40,053 nt of DNA from the NCBI GenBank assembly GCA_002709525.1, contig PARE01000059.1, positions 3,490 through 43,542 on the forward strand, written 5' to 3'. The notes beneath the pieces are model-generated. The model searched no databases and was not told where the DNA came from. It was given only the letters and a program-made list of their open reading frames with translations. This document shows, in pieces, positions 1-9,446 of the stretch. Position 1 is the first letter of the stretch, and each line of letters opens with the position of its first letter. The translations under genes were made by a program, and so were the position numbers. Origin of the DNA: Magnetovibrio sp. (GTDB lineage Bacteria; Pseudomonadota; Alphaproteobacteria; Rhodospirillales; Casp-alpha2).

Positions 1-4
1 AAGG

Positions 5-1744
5 TTAGCGGTTCGCGTCAGCGGCCGCTGCACCGTCGGCGTATTCGCAAATCACATTTAGCACTGCCTGGCGTTTCTCCACATCGAGGGCATACAGGGC
101 GCGCTCCAGCGCATCTGGCAGATCCGCGGAGTTTTTTACGCTCTCTGAAAAGCCGCCTGACGCCTCGACCACATGCTCGAACCGTGGCGACGGTTTTAAG
201 TGTGTTAACGGGGCGTCGTTGGACCGGGACGCGGCGCCGCTTGGGTACATACTCAGTGTCGCGCGTCTTACTGCGCCCCACATGGCGTTGTTGACGATGA
301 TGGTCAGAATTGGCAGGCCTAGGGCCTCGCATACGAAATGGGCTGGAGTTGGGTTGCCAAACATATAGCTTCCGTCGCCGACCACGGCTATCACGCGCCG
401 GTCCGGGTTGGCTAGCTTTAGGCCGATGCTCTCGCCAAGGCCCCATCCAAGCCCGCCCGCAGGGCTCAGGCCAAAGTGGCAACCTGGATTTGGAAAATCC
501 AAAAGGTGCATGGGAAATACCATCTCCGTCACTACAAGATCTTCCGGTCCCTTGGCCGCGTTCAGGCAATGTGCGATCCATGGTGTGGTAGATAAGGATT
601 TCATGGATGCCGCTCGGACTGCCTTCGATCTTATTTCCCTCAGGCTTGCTTGTGCGGCATTAACCATCTTGCGCCGCTCTGCCACATAGGGTGACGGACC
701 GCGCTTGGATAGGACGGCGTCCAGTCCGGCCAGTACCAGCGACGACTGGCCTGTGATTCCCAGGTGGCTCGGATAATTCCGCATGACGTAGTCGCTGAGC
801 AGCGGATCGGGGCCGATGTGCACGACGCGGGCGTCGGGGTTTGGCTTGTGCAGTTGAGGCAACCACGGGGCATCGCTATCCACAACTATGATAAGATCCG
901 CTGACTCGACGTGTGCGCCCACCTCAAAGCCGATGTGCCAGGGATGGTTGGACGGAATCGGGGAGTGGCGGGGGCGGTAGGCGATCACCGGCAAGGCGTG
1001 CCTATCCACCAGGCACGCCAAGGTGTTCGCGTCACCAGTCCTTTGACCATACCCACCACAGATGATTAATGGGCGGGCGGCATCCGTAACCCAATCCGCG
1101 AGCTGTTCCAGGGCCATTGGGTCTGGCGCTGGTGGCGCGGGTCGTACCACCTCACATAGTTTCGCTGGAGATTTAGAGGTTTCCTGGGCCAGGATTTCTC
1201 GGGGTAGGGTCACGTAGGTCGGCCCGCGCGGCTCACTAAGCGCGATGGCCATTGCTCGGTCGACCACTTGAGTGACCTGATCTGCGGTGCGTAGTTCGTA
1301 ATCCCATTTAACCGTCTCGCGGACCATGCCGCCTTGATCGAACATTTCCTGACCCCAGTGGATGAAAACGTTGCGCGCACCGACACTGTCATACTCGGTT
1401 ATTGGCGTCCTCCCCGCGAACAAAAGGATTGGTACCTTATCTCTCGACGCATTGAAGAGACCGCAAATGGCGTTCGCAGTGCCTACGTTGACGTGAAGCA
1501 TAACTGCTTGGGTTCGGCCAGTCGCGTGATAGTAGCCATGCGCCATGGCAATGGCCAGGTTCTCGTGTGGCACGGCGATTGGCGTTGGTACCGGGCGGTT
1601 GGTTTCTCGGGCACGGCAGTATCCTTCGATAATAGACGGAAAATCAGTGCCCGCATTGCCAAACAAGTAGTCGACACCGTGCGCTCCTAGACGGGCAAGG
1701 AACGCTTCGGCAGCGGTGACAGGTTCAGCAGATGTCTGAGTCAT
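5..1744 (-). CDS. Thiamine-diphosphate-requiring enzyme (acetolactate synthase / benzoylformate decarboxylase-like)
   Basis: 579-aa ORF; N-terminal VPHENLAIAMAHGYYHATGR with the ThDP-activating Glu; C-terminal VVGDGSYMFGNPTP...NNAMWGA fits the ThDP/Mg-binding region. Confidence 0.9.
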   Translation of the reverse strand: MTQTSAEPVTAAEAFLARLGAHGVDYLFGNAGTDFPSIIEGYCRARETNRPVPTPIAVPHENLAIAMAHGYYHATGRTQAVMLHVNVGTANAICGLFNASRDKVPILLFAGRTPITEYDSVGARNVFIHWGQEMFDQGGMVRETVKWDYELRTADQVTQVVDRAMAIALSEPRGPTYVTLPREILAQETSKSPAKLCEVVRPAPPAPDPMALEQLADWVTDAARPLIICGGYGQRTGDANTLACLVDRHALPVIAYRPRHSPIPSNHPWHIGFEVGAHVESADLIIVVDSDAPWLPQLHKPNPDARVVHIGPDPLLSDYVMRNYPSHLGITGQSSLVLAGLDAVLSKRGPSPYVAERRKMVNAAQASLREIRSKAVRAASMKSLSTTPWIAHCLNAAKGPEDLVVTEMVFPMHLLDFPNPGCHFGLSPAGGLGWGLGESIGLKLANPDRRVIAVVGDGSYMFGNPTPAHFVCEALGLPILTIIVNNAMWGAVRRATLSMYPSGAASRSNDAPLTHLKPSPRFEHVVEASGGFSESVKNSADLPDALERALYALDVEKRQAVLNVICEYADGAAAADANR

Positions 1745-2035
1745 GATTGACGTTCCGGCGGTGTGGTAGATCTTATTACGGTATAATTTGCGAGGGTGGT
1801 TGTCGAAAATGCGTTCCGCGGAAACGGTCCAAGGCTGCTCGCGTTTCCTTGAATTGCAGTGTCCAGCATCACGATCGTTTCCTTGGCCAAATTCTGGAAA
1901 TCCAATTGAGGGCTCGGAGCGTGTTCGTTGAAGTGAGATACCTTATTGAGATGTCTCAAAATCCATCAATACAAGAACTTTGGTTGAGGTAATGTGACTC
2001 AAAGTACCTTGTCGATGCCGCATTGCACAAAATAA

Positions 2036-2241
2036 AAAGTTGACAGGTAGGAGCATCGCGCGCAAGAGGGTGCCATTAATTGTCTTGCGATCGCGCGAGA
2101 CGCCGTCAAGACTATTTTCTGCGGCGTGGTTCCCTTAGACAATCAACAAGCAACATTCCCAACCGGCCGCGCCCGGGAAGGGAAGAATAGCCAAGAGCTA
2201 TTGGCCAAGGAAACGCCGCCGCTCTTGTCACAAGGATATAA
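2036..2241 (+). promoter_or_regulatory. Structured 5' leader region of the RhlE-type helicase gene
   Basis: TTGACA-like element near 2040; long stem TCGCGCGCAAGA (2056-2067) / TCTTGCGATCGCGCGA (2083-2098) with a 4-nt bulge; second short stem GCCAA(2190-2194)/TTGGC(2201-2205); about 200 nt without a convincing ORF. Confidence 0.45.
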
Positions 2242-3540
2242 TTGAAAATGACTGAACTCTTGTTCACGGATCTCGGCTTAGCCGAACCGGTCCAGCGTGC
2301 AGTGCAGGCGCGTAACCACATCACGCCGACGCCAATTCAGGCCCAGGCCATTCCGAAGCTCTTGAAGGGTCGCGATATGCTTGGCATCGCTCAGACTGGC
2401 ACGGGTAAAACTGCGGCCTTCGTGCTGCCCATACTGAGCCGCATTGCCCACAACCCGCCGCCGAAGAGAGGCAGGCGCCATATTCGCTCTCTGATTTTGG
2501 CGCCGACCCGCGAGTTGGCGATCCAAATTGGCGATGACGTTCAGGCCTACGCAAAGACTCAACGCCTGTTTCAGGCTGTGATTTTCGGTGGCGTTAGCCA
2601 AAAACCCCAGGCGGAGAAGCTGAAACGTGGCGTCGATTTTGTTATTGCTACGCCGGGACGCCTTTTGGACCTCATGGGTCAGGGATACTTGGATTTTAGC
2701 CATCTGGATACAGTGGTCTTTGATGAGGCTGACCGTATGCTGGATATGGGGTTCGTCCATGATGTGCGAAGAATCATTAAGGTCCTGCCGGAACGTCGGC
2801 AATCTCTGCTTTTCTCGGCGACTATGCCGGACGCTATCGCACGGCTGTCGAGGGAGTTCCTTACCGATCCCGTCCGGGTAGAAGTAACGCCCCCATCAAC
2901 GCCCTTAGACCGCATCGTTCAGACCGTGCACCATGTGGAGAAGAGTATGAAGCAGAAGCTTTTGGTGGAGATACTTGCCGATGCAACTCTTGCTAAGGTA
3001 ATCATCTTCACCCGCATGAAGCACCGAGCCAATCGGGTTGCTGAATTTCTTAAAAAGGCCGGCATCTCGGCTGCCGCCATCCATGGCAATAAATCCCAGG
3101 GCGCGCGCCAACATGCCCTAAAGGCGTTCAAGGATGGCGGCATCCGTGTTCTGGTCGCAACCGACATTGCGGCTCGCGGTATCGATATCGACGGCATTAC
3201 ACACGTGATAAATTTCGAGCTTCCCAACGAACCCGAGAGCTATGTGCACCGTATCGGAAGGACGGGCCGGGCGGGTGCGTCGGGCGCAGCGGTGGCCTTT
3301 TGCGACGCCAGCGAGCGCGCCTACCTCATGGATATTGAGAAGCTTACTCGCGTCAGGCTAACGGTGGTTGGAAACGGCGTTGTCGACATGCCGGCACGAG
3401 GCAGAGAGGCCGGTGGTTTTCCAACCAGGCCCTCTGGCGCCCCTCAGAAGAAGCGCCGGCGCGGCGGCCAGAATAACACTCGTCGCGAAGTCCGCGCCTC
3501 CGACAAAGGCAACTTCGGCCAAGTCACTGCGGTCAGCTAG
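2242..3540 (+). CDS. rhlE: DEAD-box ATP-dependent RNA helicase, RhlE-like
   Basis: Motifs AQTGTGKT, PTRELA, DEAD (VVFDEADRMLDMGF), SAT (LLFSATMP), ARGIDIDGITHVINFELP, HRIGRTGRAG; start may be TTG 2242 or ATG 2248. Confidence 0.93.
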   Translation: MKMTELLFTDLGLAEPVQRAVQARNHITPTPIQAQAIPKLLKGRDMLGIAQTGTGKTAAFVLPILSRIAHNPPPKRGRRHIRSLILAPTRELAIQIGDDVQAYAKTQRLFQAVIFGGVSQKPQAEKLKRGVDFVIATPGRLLDLMGQGYLDFSHLDTVVFDEADRMLDMGFVHDVRRIIKVLPERRQSLLFSATMPDAIARLSREFLTDPVRVEVTPPSTPLDRIVQTVHHVEKSMKQKLLVEILADATLAKVIIFTRMKHRANRVAEFLKKAGISAAAIHGNKSQGARQHALKAFKDGGIRVLVATDIAARGIDIDGITHVINFELPNEPESYVHRIGRTGRAGASGAAVAFCDASERAYLMDIEKLTRVRLTVVGNGVVDMPARGREAGGFPTRPSGAPQKKRRRGGQNNTRREVRASDKGNFGQVTAVS

Positions 3541-5149
3541 ACCGATCGGCTTTGATAAAATCTGCCGCCTTCTCAGCGATCATCATGGTCGAAGCATAGG
3601 TATTTGCAGACGGGCAAGCAGGCATAATAGAGGCGTCGGCAACACGCAGGTTCTCCATTCCGTGCACTTTCAGACTAGAGTCGACCACGGCCATGGGATC
3701 TGTGGCCGGACCCATTTTGGCAGTGCCGCAGAGGTGCCAAGATGACGTGCCCACTTGGCCGGCGTAATCCAGACATTCGTCGTCTGTCTGAACGTCATCG
3801 CCGGGCATCGTCTCCAAATCGTAGTATTGGGCCAGAGGCGCTGCGCGCAGCAATTTTCTGGCTAGGCGCATGCCTGCTAACAGCACACGTCGGTCATGTT
3901 CGGCGCTGATGTAATTAGCTTGGATCTCAGGATATTCATCTGGGTCCGTGGATCTGGCGCGGATATAGCCGACACTCTCCGGTCGGTGCGGCCAAAAACC
4001 ACAGGTCATTCCTGGATAATCGTCAAGTACGCCTACGTAACCGGCCTTAAAACTGGCTGGTGCGAACACGCCCTGCAGGTCAGGCAAATCCAGAGTTTCG
4101 TTTGACTTGGCGAAGATGTGAATGAGAGAGGGCACGATTGCCAGGATATTGGGCCGCCCGGTTGCCCATCGCGCAAGCTGGCCTATCAGGCGTGGGCCGC
4201 GCGCGAGTTCGTTGATAGTGATTGAGTTCTTCACCTTGGCCACCACGCGGACGGAAAAGTGATCCTGGAAGTTTTCGCCAACGCCCTTAAGTTCGTGCAC
4301 TAAGTTAACGCCCAGGGATGCGAGAACGTCTGCCGAACCCACGCCGGAAACCTGAAGGAGCCGAGCCGTGTTCACCGTGCCGGAGGAGACAATAAGCTCC
4401 CGTTCAGCCATCATTTGGCGGATCTGACTACCATGACGATATTCCACGCCGATGGCCTTTTTGCCCTCGAACAACAGGCGCGTTACCTGCGCATCTGTGC
4501 GCAGGTCGATGTTTCCGCGTTTCAATGCCGGTTTAAGGTATGCATTAGCGGAATTATGTCGCCGGCCCTTGTGGATAAACCGCTGGAAATAGCCGACGCC
4601 CTCTTGGAGCTTCCCGTTATAATCATCGTTGCGGGGAATACCTTCGTGCTCGACGCCGTCCATGAAGGCTTCACAGACAGGATGGAACCAGTCCATCTCG
4701 GTGATCTTGGTGGGGCCGTCGGTGCCGTGAAACTCCTGCCGACCGGGTCGACCGGCCCAGCTTTCGGATTTCTTGAAATAAGGCAATACGCTGTCGTAGT
4801 CCCAGCCCGGGTTGCCCCGTTGAGCCCAGTTGTCAAAGTCGGCGGCTTGCCCCCGGTTGTAGACCATGCCGTTGATAGCGCCGGATCCGCCCAGCACGCG
4901 GCCCTGCTGCACGCTGACGGCGCGTCCCCCGGTTCGTTCTGACGGTTCCGTCCTAAACTGCCAAGTGTAGTTTGGGTTAAAGATCATTTTGATGAAGCCG
5001 GCCGGCAGGTGAATAAGGGGATGGCGGTCTGGAGGGCCAGCCTCCAAAAGACAAATTTTTACGTTGGACAGTTCACTGAGGCGTGTTGCAATGATCGAAC
5101 CGGACGCTCCGGCCCCAACAATGACGTAGTCAAAAGTGTCATTTGTCAT
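3533..5149 (-). CDS. GMC-family FAD oxidoreductase (choline/alcohol dehydrogenase-like)
   Basis: MTNDTFDYVIVGAGASGSIIATRLSE FAD-binding N-terminus; GGSGAINGMVYNRG and C-terminal SANTYASTMMIAEKAAD motifs; the ORF runs to 5266 but ATG 5149 gives the canonical N-terminus. Confidence 0.92.
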   Translation of the reverse strand: MTNDTFDYVIVGAGASGSIIATRLSELSNVKICLLEAGPPDRHPLIHLPAGFIKMIFNPNYTWQFRTEPSERTGGRAVSVQQGRVLGGSGAINGMVYNRGQAADFDNWAQRGNPGWDYDSVLPYFKKSESWAGRPGRQEFHGTDGPTKITEMDWFHPVCEAFMDGVEHEGIPRNDDYNGKLQEGVGYFQRFIHKGRRHNSANAYLKPALKRGNIDLRTDAQVTRLLFEGKKAIGVEYRHGSQIRQMMAERELIVSSGTVNTARLLQVSGVGSADVLASLGVNLVHELKGVGENFQDHFSVRVVAKVKNSITINELARGPRLIGQLARWATGRPNILAIVPSLIHIFAKSNETLDLPDLQGVFAPASFKAGYVGVLDDYPGMTCGFWPHRPESVGYIRARSTDPDEYPEIQANYISAEHDRRVLLAGMRLARKLLRAAPLAQYYDLETMPGDDVQTDDECLDYAGQVGTSSWHLCGTAKMGPATDPMAVVDSSLKVHGMENLRVADASIMPACPSANTYASTMMIAEKAADFIKADRSS

Positions 5150-5428
5150 GTATTCTATGTTCTCTCGATGTCTGCCGTTCTCTGTAATAGCCGGTTGGTG
5201 AATTTTAGACAATTCTTGGTTTGTTTTGGTTTGCGAGTATTTTCTGCGGCTGATATTCGCGCACACAATGCAAATGAATGTCCTGGAGAGATGTTTGGAT
5301 ATGCCTTAGACGCATGGCCTGACCATCATAGCGCAGCTTGCTAAAATTGCCTTTCGTGCCCGGGGGCGATAGGTTATGTAAGGTTTTGTACCTGGGCGCC
5401 AGTAATAGTTTTGAGAAGGATGTTATAC

Positions 5429-5818
5429 ATGGCTCGAATTGCTGTTTATGAACCCGCCGGCTGCTGTTCCACCGGTGTATGTGATCCCGCCACCAGCGAC
5501 GCAATGGCGCAGTTTGCCTCCGCCATGGAAGGCCTGAACCAGCAAGGCGTGGATGTAGAACGTTTTGAGCTCTCAAGCCGCCCTGACGCTTTTGCGTCTA
5601 ATGAGGCGGTTAAGGCCGCACTGGAAAGCGACGGTGTGGATTGCCTGCCGCTGATCATGGTCGACGGTGAAATCGTGTCCAAGGGTATGTATCTGGATAA
5701 GGATGCGTTGGGTGCCAAGGTTGGTATTGAAATAGCTGCTGCTGTGCAGTCGTGTTGCGGCCCCTCTGATGTCAAGGCCGAAGCCAAGGAAGAAGAAACT
5801 AGCGCCTGCTGCAGTTAA
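5429..5818 (+). CDS. arsD: Arsenical metallochaperone ArsD
   Basis: MARIAVYEPAGCCSTGVCDP with Cys12/13/18, plus C-terminal CC pairs (SCCGPS, ACCS); adjacent to arsA. Confidence 0.93.
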   Translation: MARIAVYEPAGCCSTGVCDPATSDAMAQFASAMEGLNQQGVDVERFELSSRPDAFASNEAVKAALESDGVDCLPLIMVDGEIVSKGMYLDKDALGAKVGIEIAAAVQSCCGPSDVKAEAKEEETSACCS

Positions 5819-5829
5819 GGAAGTCTCTC

Positions 5830-7575
5830 ATGCATGTCCTCGAGCACCCGACCCCGACGCTTTTTTTTACAGGCAAGGGAGGCGTTGGTAAGACTTCGCT
5901 ATCTTGCGCCACCGCCGTAGCTCTGGCTGATCGCGGCAAAAACGTGCTGTTGGTCTCAACGGACCCGGCCTCCAACATTCATGAGGTATTCGGTCAAGAC
6001 ATAGGTACTGATCCAACGCCGATCACGGATGTCGACGGTTTGAAGGCCATGAACGTAGACCCGGAGGCCGCTGCCGAGGCTTATCGGGAACGCGTCGTCG
6101 GCCCCTACCGTGGCGTATTGCCGGATTCTGCTATCCAGAGCATCGAAGAACAGTTCGCCGGTGCCTGCACAGTTGAGATCGCCGCATTTGACGAGTTCGC
6201 GAAGTTGTTGGCTAATGAGGACGTGACCGCTGACTTCGATCATGTGGTTTTTGATACCGCGCCTACGGGGCATACTCTGCGTCTTTTGACCCTGCCCACG
6301 GCCTGGACAGGTTTCATCGAGGATGCCGCGGCTGGGACATCGTGCATCGGGCCGTTAGAAGGTATGAAGCAGCAGCGCTCGTTGTACGAGGGCGCGGTAA
6401 ATGCGCTCGCGAACAAGCATGAAACCACCCTGGTCCTGGTGACGCGGCCGGACCGGGCAGCCGTGGATGAAGCCGCGCGCACCAGTGAGGAACTGGCCGA
6501 GATAGGTATCCGTAACCAGGCATTGGCCGTGAACGGTGTGTTCAAAGCGCATGACACCAGCGACATCGTGGCCGTAGCCATGGAGCGACGTGGTGGTGCT
6601 GCGTTGAGGGAATTACCGGCAGCGTTGGCGAGCTTAAAACGGCGCGACTTGCCGTTGAAGTCTGGTCAGGTCTTGGGCGTTGCGTCGCTTCGTTCGTTGC
6701 TTGCTGACCAGGATCTAAAGCCGGTTGAATCCGTTGATATGGTAGCCCTGCCAGAGAATCTGGATGCTCTTGTTGATGACCTGGCCAAGAAGAACCATGG
6801 CGTCATCATGACTATGGGTAAAGGCGGCGTGGGCAAGACTTCGGTGGCTGCCTATGTAGCCGTAGCACTAGCGAAGCGGGGCCACAAGGTTCACCTTTCA
6901 ACGACCGATCCTGCTGCTCATGTAGCCCAGACGGTGACGGACATTCCCGACAATCTGGAAATTGGCCGCATCGATCCGGAGATTGAGGTTGAGAAATACC
7001 GCGAAGAAGTAATGTCCACCACCGGTGCGAACTTGGATGAAACTGGTCTGGCGCTATTGGAAGAGGATCTGAGCTCGCCTTGCACGGAAGAGATCGCCGT
7101 GTTCCGAGCCTTCGCCCGCACGGTGCACGAAGCCACGGATAGTATCGTCGTCATGGACACAGCGCCCACGGGTCATACCATTCTTCTTCTGGATGCGGCG
7201 GAGAGCTATCACCGTGAAGTGGGTCGCCTGACGGACGGTGTGCCGGAGGCTGTGGCAAACCTTTTGCCTCGCCTACGTGACCCGGACTTTACTCGCGTGC
7301 TGATCTGTACGGTTCCGGAAGCTACTCCCGTTCATGAAGCCGCCGATCTGCAACGTGATCTTCAGCGCGCGGGCATGGACCCGACAGCCTGGGTGATCAA
7401 TATGTCACTCGCGCCTTTAAGCGTAACGGACCCTATTTTGGTTGCGCGTAAGGGCCAGGAAGCTCGCTATATAGCGGAAGTGATTAACGATCATGCGACG
7501 CGTGCCGCTCTGGTACCATGGAGGGAAGACTCGGTCTGGGGCATGACCGACGTCACGGCTAGCGACGCGGCCTGA
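5830..7575 (+). CDS. arsA: Arsenite-stimulated ATPase ArsA, tandem two-domain form
   Basis: Two P-loops (FTGKGGVGKTS and TMGKGGVGKTS), two DTAPTGHT signature motifs, Cys at 113, 172 and 418 by my count. Confidence 0.95.
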   Translation: MHVLEHPTPTLFFTGKGGVGKTSLSCATAVALADRGKNVLLVSTDPASNIHEVFGQDIGTDPTPITDVDGLKAMNVDPEAAAEAYRERVVGPYRGVLPDSAIQSIEEQFAGACTVEIAAFDEFAKLLANEDVTADFDHVVFDTAPTGHTLRLLTLPTAWTGFIEDAAAGTSCIGPLEGMKQQRSLYEGAVNALANKHETTLVLVTRPDRAAVDEAARTSEELAEIGIRNQALAVNGVFKAHDTSDIVAVAMERRGGAALRELPAALASLKRRDLPLKSGQVLGVASLRSLLADQDLKPVESVDMVALPENLDALVDDLAKKNHGVIMTMGKGGVGKTSVAAYVAVALAKRGHKVHLSTTDPAAHVAQTVTDIPDNLEIGRIDPEIEVEKYREEVMSTTGANLDETGLALLEEDLSSPCTEEIAVFRAFARTVHEATDSIVVMDTAPTGHTILLLDAAESYHREVGRLTDGVPEAVANLLPRLRDPDFTRVLICTVPEATPVHEAADLQRDLQRAGMDPTAWVINMSLAPLSVTDPILVARKGQEARYIAEVINDHATRAALVPWREDSVWGMTDVTASDAA

Positions 7576-7626
7576 ATCTCTGGAATTTTGAGGGCAAGTC
7601 TTCACGTTAAAAGGCTACTATCTATC

Positions 7627-7644
7627 TTATAAGCATGCTTATAA
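7627..7644. promoter_or_regulatory. Perfect 18-bp palindrome, candidate MarR operator
   Basis: TTATAAGCATGCTTATAA equals its own reverse complement; lies about 57 bp upstream of the marR-family ATG; related half-site TGTAAGCATATAA just downstream. Confidence 0.55.
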
Positions 7645-7700
7645 TAATCGTGCATGTAATCGTGTAAGCATATAACTGATCGTTTCCCTTGGGATTGCGA

Positions 7701-8213
7701 ATGAGTGACAACCAATATTTTCTGGATCGCAGCCTAGGGTTTCTTCTAGGAGACGCTTCACGATTGCTGCGTAAGCGTTTTGATCGGTTGGCTCGCTCCT
7801 TCGGCATGACTAGGGCGCAATGGCGGGTCATCGCCGTGCTCCGACGCGACGAGGGCATAAACCAGACGGCCATGGCCGATATTATGGAGATCGAACCTAT
7901 TACCCTCGGTCGTCACATTGATCGGCTGGAGGAAGCGGGCTGGGTTGAGCGCCGTCCTGATCCAGATGACCGGCGTGCATGGCGCATTTTCCTTACCGAC
8001 AAGGTGCAACCGGTATTGGAGGAAATGGAAAATATTGCCATCGAGGTGCGTAACGATGCCATGGTCGATTTTTCCTCCATGGAGCGCGAGCGGTTCATCG
8101 ATGATCTGATCCGCGTGAAATCAAATTTGGCCGACGCGATTCGCCGAGACGCCCAGGAAGTCGATCGTGTCCCTGAGAAGACGTGGGCGGTGGGGGGGCG
8201 CCGCGATGGCTGA
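7701..8213 (+). CDS. MarR-family transcriptional regulator
   Basis: TRAQWRVIAVLRRDEGINQTAMADIMEIEPITLGRHIDRLEEAGWVERRPDPDDRRAWRIFLT is a winged-helix with the MarR DxRxW/wing pattern. Confidence 0.93.
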   Translation: MSDNQYFLDRSLGFLLGDASRLLRKRFDRLARSFGMTRAQWRVIAVLRRDEGINQTAMADIMEIEPITLGRHIDRLEEAGWVERRPDPDDRRAWRIFLTDKVQPVLEEMENIAIEVRNDAMVDFSSMERERFIDDLIRVKSNLADAIRRDAQEVDRVPEKTWAVGGRRDG

Positions 8214-9330
8214 GGAAGCGCCTGTCTTAGACGAGAACAAACAAGCCATAGGCTCTAGCGTCAAACGGAGCTCTCGCCGCGTCGTAGCGGTGACCCTTTT
8301 CTCCCTGGTGGGACCTGTGGCCATCGGCACCGGGGCGCTTTACATGTACGCAACCGGTGGACGCACCGTATCAACAGAAAACGCTTATGTAAAAGCAGAT
8401 AAGATCGCTATCAGTGCGGACATCTCTGGCCGAGTGGTACGGGTCAATACCACCGCGAACCAGACTGTACGCACGGGTGACGTTTTGTTCCGCTTGGATG
8501 AAGAACCCTTCCGGATCGCCAAGTATCGCGCAGAGGCCAAATTGGAGGCGGCACGCCAAACCATTGCCGCCTTGAAGGCTGAGTACCGTCAGAAAATCGC
8601 CGAACACAAATTGGCCAAAGGTGATATCGGTTACTACCAGCGCGGCGTGGATCGGCAACGCAAGTTGCACGGGAAGGGTTTTGCATCGCAGAGTAAACTG
8701 GATGACGCGGAACAAAACCTACGCGCCGCTCGGGATCGGCTAGCGACGATTACTCAGGACATCGCCCGGGTGCGGGCGCGTCTTGGTGGGCGGGTCGACA
8801 TCAACGCCGACAATCACCCAACCGTGCAGGAGGCTGTGGCCGTTCTGGATGAGGCGAACCTGAATCTTAAGCGCACCGCAGTCATTGCGCCGAGCCGCGG
8901 GATCATTACTAATTTTGGCCTGGAGGTTGGCGAGTATATCGAGGAGGGTAAGCCAATATTCTCCTTGGTCGGCACTGATAACTTTTGGGTAAGCGCCAAC
9001 TATAAGGAAACGGAGTTGACCAACGTCCGTGTTGGCCAACCTGCCAAGTTCCGGGTGGATACCTATCCAGACCGGGTGATTCAAGCAGTGGTCGCATCCA
9101 TCTCGCCAGCCACGGGGGCTGAGTTCGCGTTATTGCCGCCACAGAACGCGTCGGGTAATTGGGTCAAGGTGGTGCAACGCCTGCCGGTCCGCTTGGAGAT
9201 CGTCGACACGGGGAAAATACCTCGGCTTCATGCCGGGATGAGTGTCATCGTTGACATAGATACTGGCCACAAACGTCAGTTACCGCCATTTCTATCTAAT
9301 GCGGTTACCTGGATGAACGATCGGCTATGA
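8206..9330 (+). CDS. HlyD/EmrA-type membrane fusion protein
   Basis: Single N-terminal TM; ENAYVKADKIAISADISGRVVRVNTTANQTVRTGDVLFRLDEEPF (biotinyl-lipoyl-like domain); coiled coil; overlaps the marR end. Confidence 0.92.
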   Translation: MAEEAPVLDENKQAIGSSVKRSSRRVVAVTLFSLVGPVAIGTGALYMYATGGRTVSTENAYVKADKIAISADISGRVVRVNTTANQTVRTGDVLFRLDEEPFRIAKYRAEAKLEAARQTIAALKAEYRQKIAEHKLAKGDIGYYQRGVDRQRKLHGKGFASQSKLDDAEQNLRAARDRLATITQDIARVRARLGGRVDINADNHPTVQEAVAVLDEANLNLKRTAVIAPSRGIITNFGLEVGEYIEEGKPIFSLVGTDNFWVSANYKETELTNVRVGQPAKFRVDTYPDRVIQAVVASISPATGAEFALLPPQNASGNWVKVVQRLPVRLEIVDTGKIPRLHAGMSVIVDIDTGHKRQLPPFLSNAVTWMNDRL

Positions 9331-9422
9331 CCTCAGGGGCTGGCCTTGCCAACATCTTGTTCTGTTGCCTGTCATTGGTGTTATTCATGTCAAGCGGCGA
9401 GCCTATGCAGGCGGAATCCTAA
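9327..9422 (+). CDS. Hypothetical 31-aa hydrophobic micro-ORF translationally coupled to hlyD
   Basis: ATGA overlap with the hlyD stop; reads MTSGAGLANILFCCLSLVLFMSSGEPMQAES*; a single hydrophobic segment. Confidence 0.3.
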   Translation: MTSGAGLANILFCCLSLVLFMSSGEPMQAES

Positions 9423-9446
9423 GCCCAAAGAAGGAGACAAGAACTT

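Noticed and set aside
1920-1965. GAGATACC...GTCTC imperfect inverted repeat
   Set aside because: Only about 4 matched bases per arm; within chance expectation
2278-2802. 174-aa minus-strand ORF inside the helicase gene
   Set aside because: Fully antisense to a motif-rich DEAD-box CDS; no motif of its own
4415-4942. 175-aa plus-strand ORF inside the GMC oxidoreductase
   Set aside because: Antisense shadow of a confident CDS
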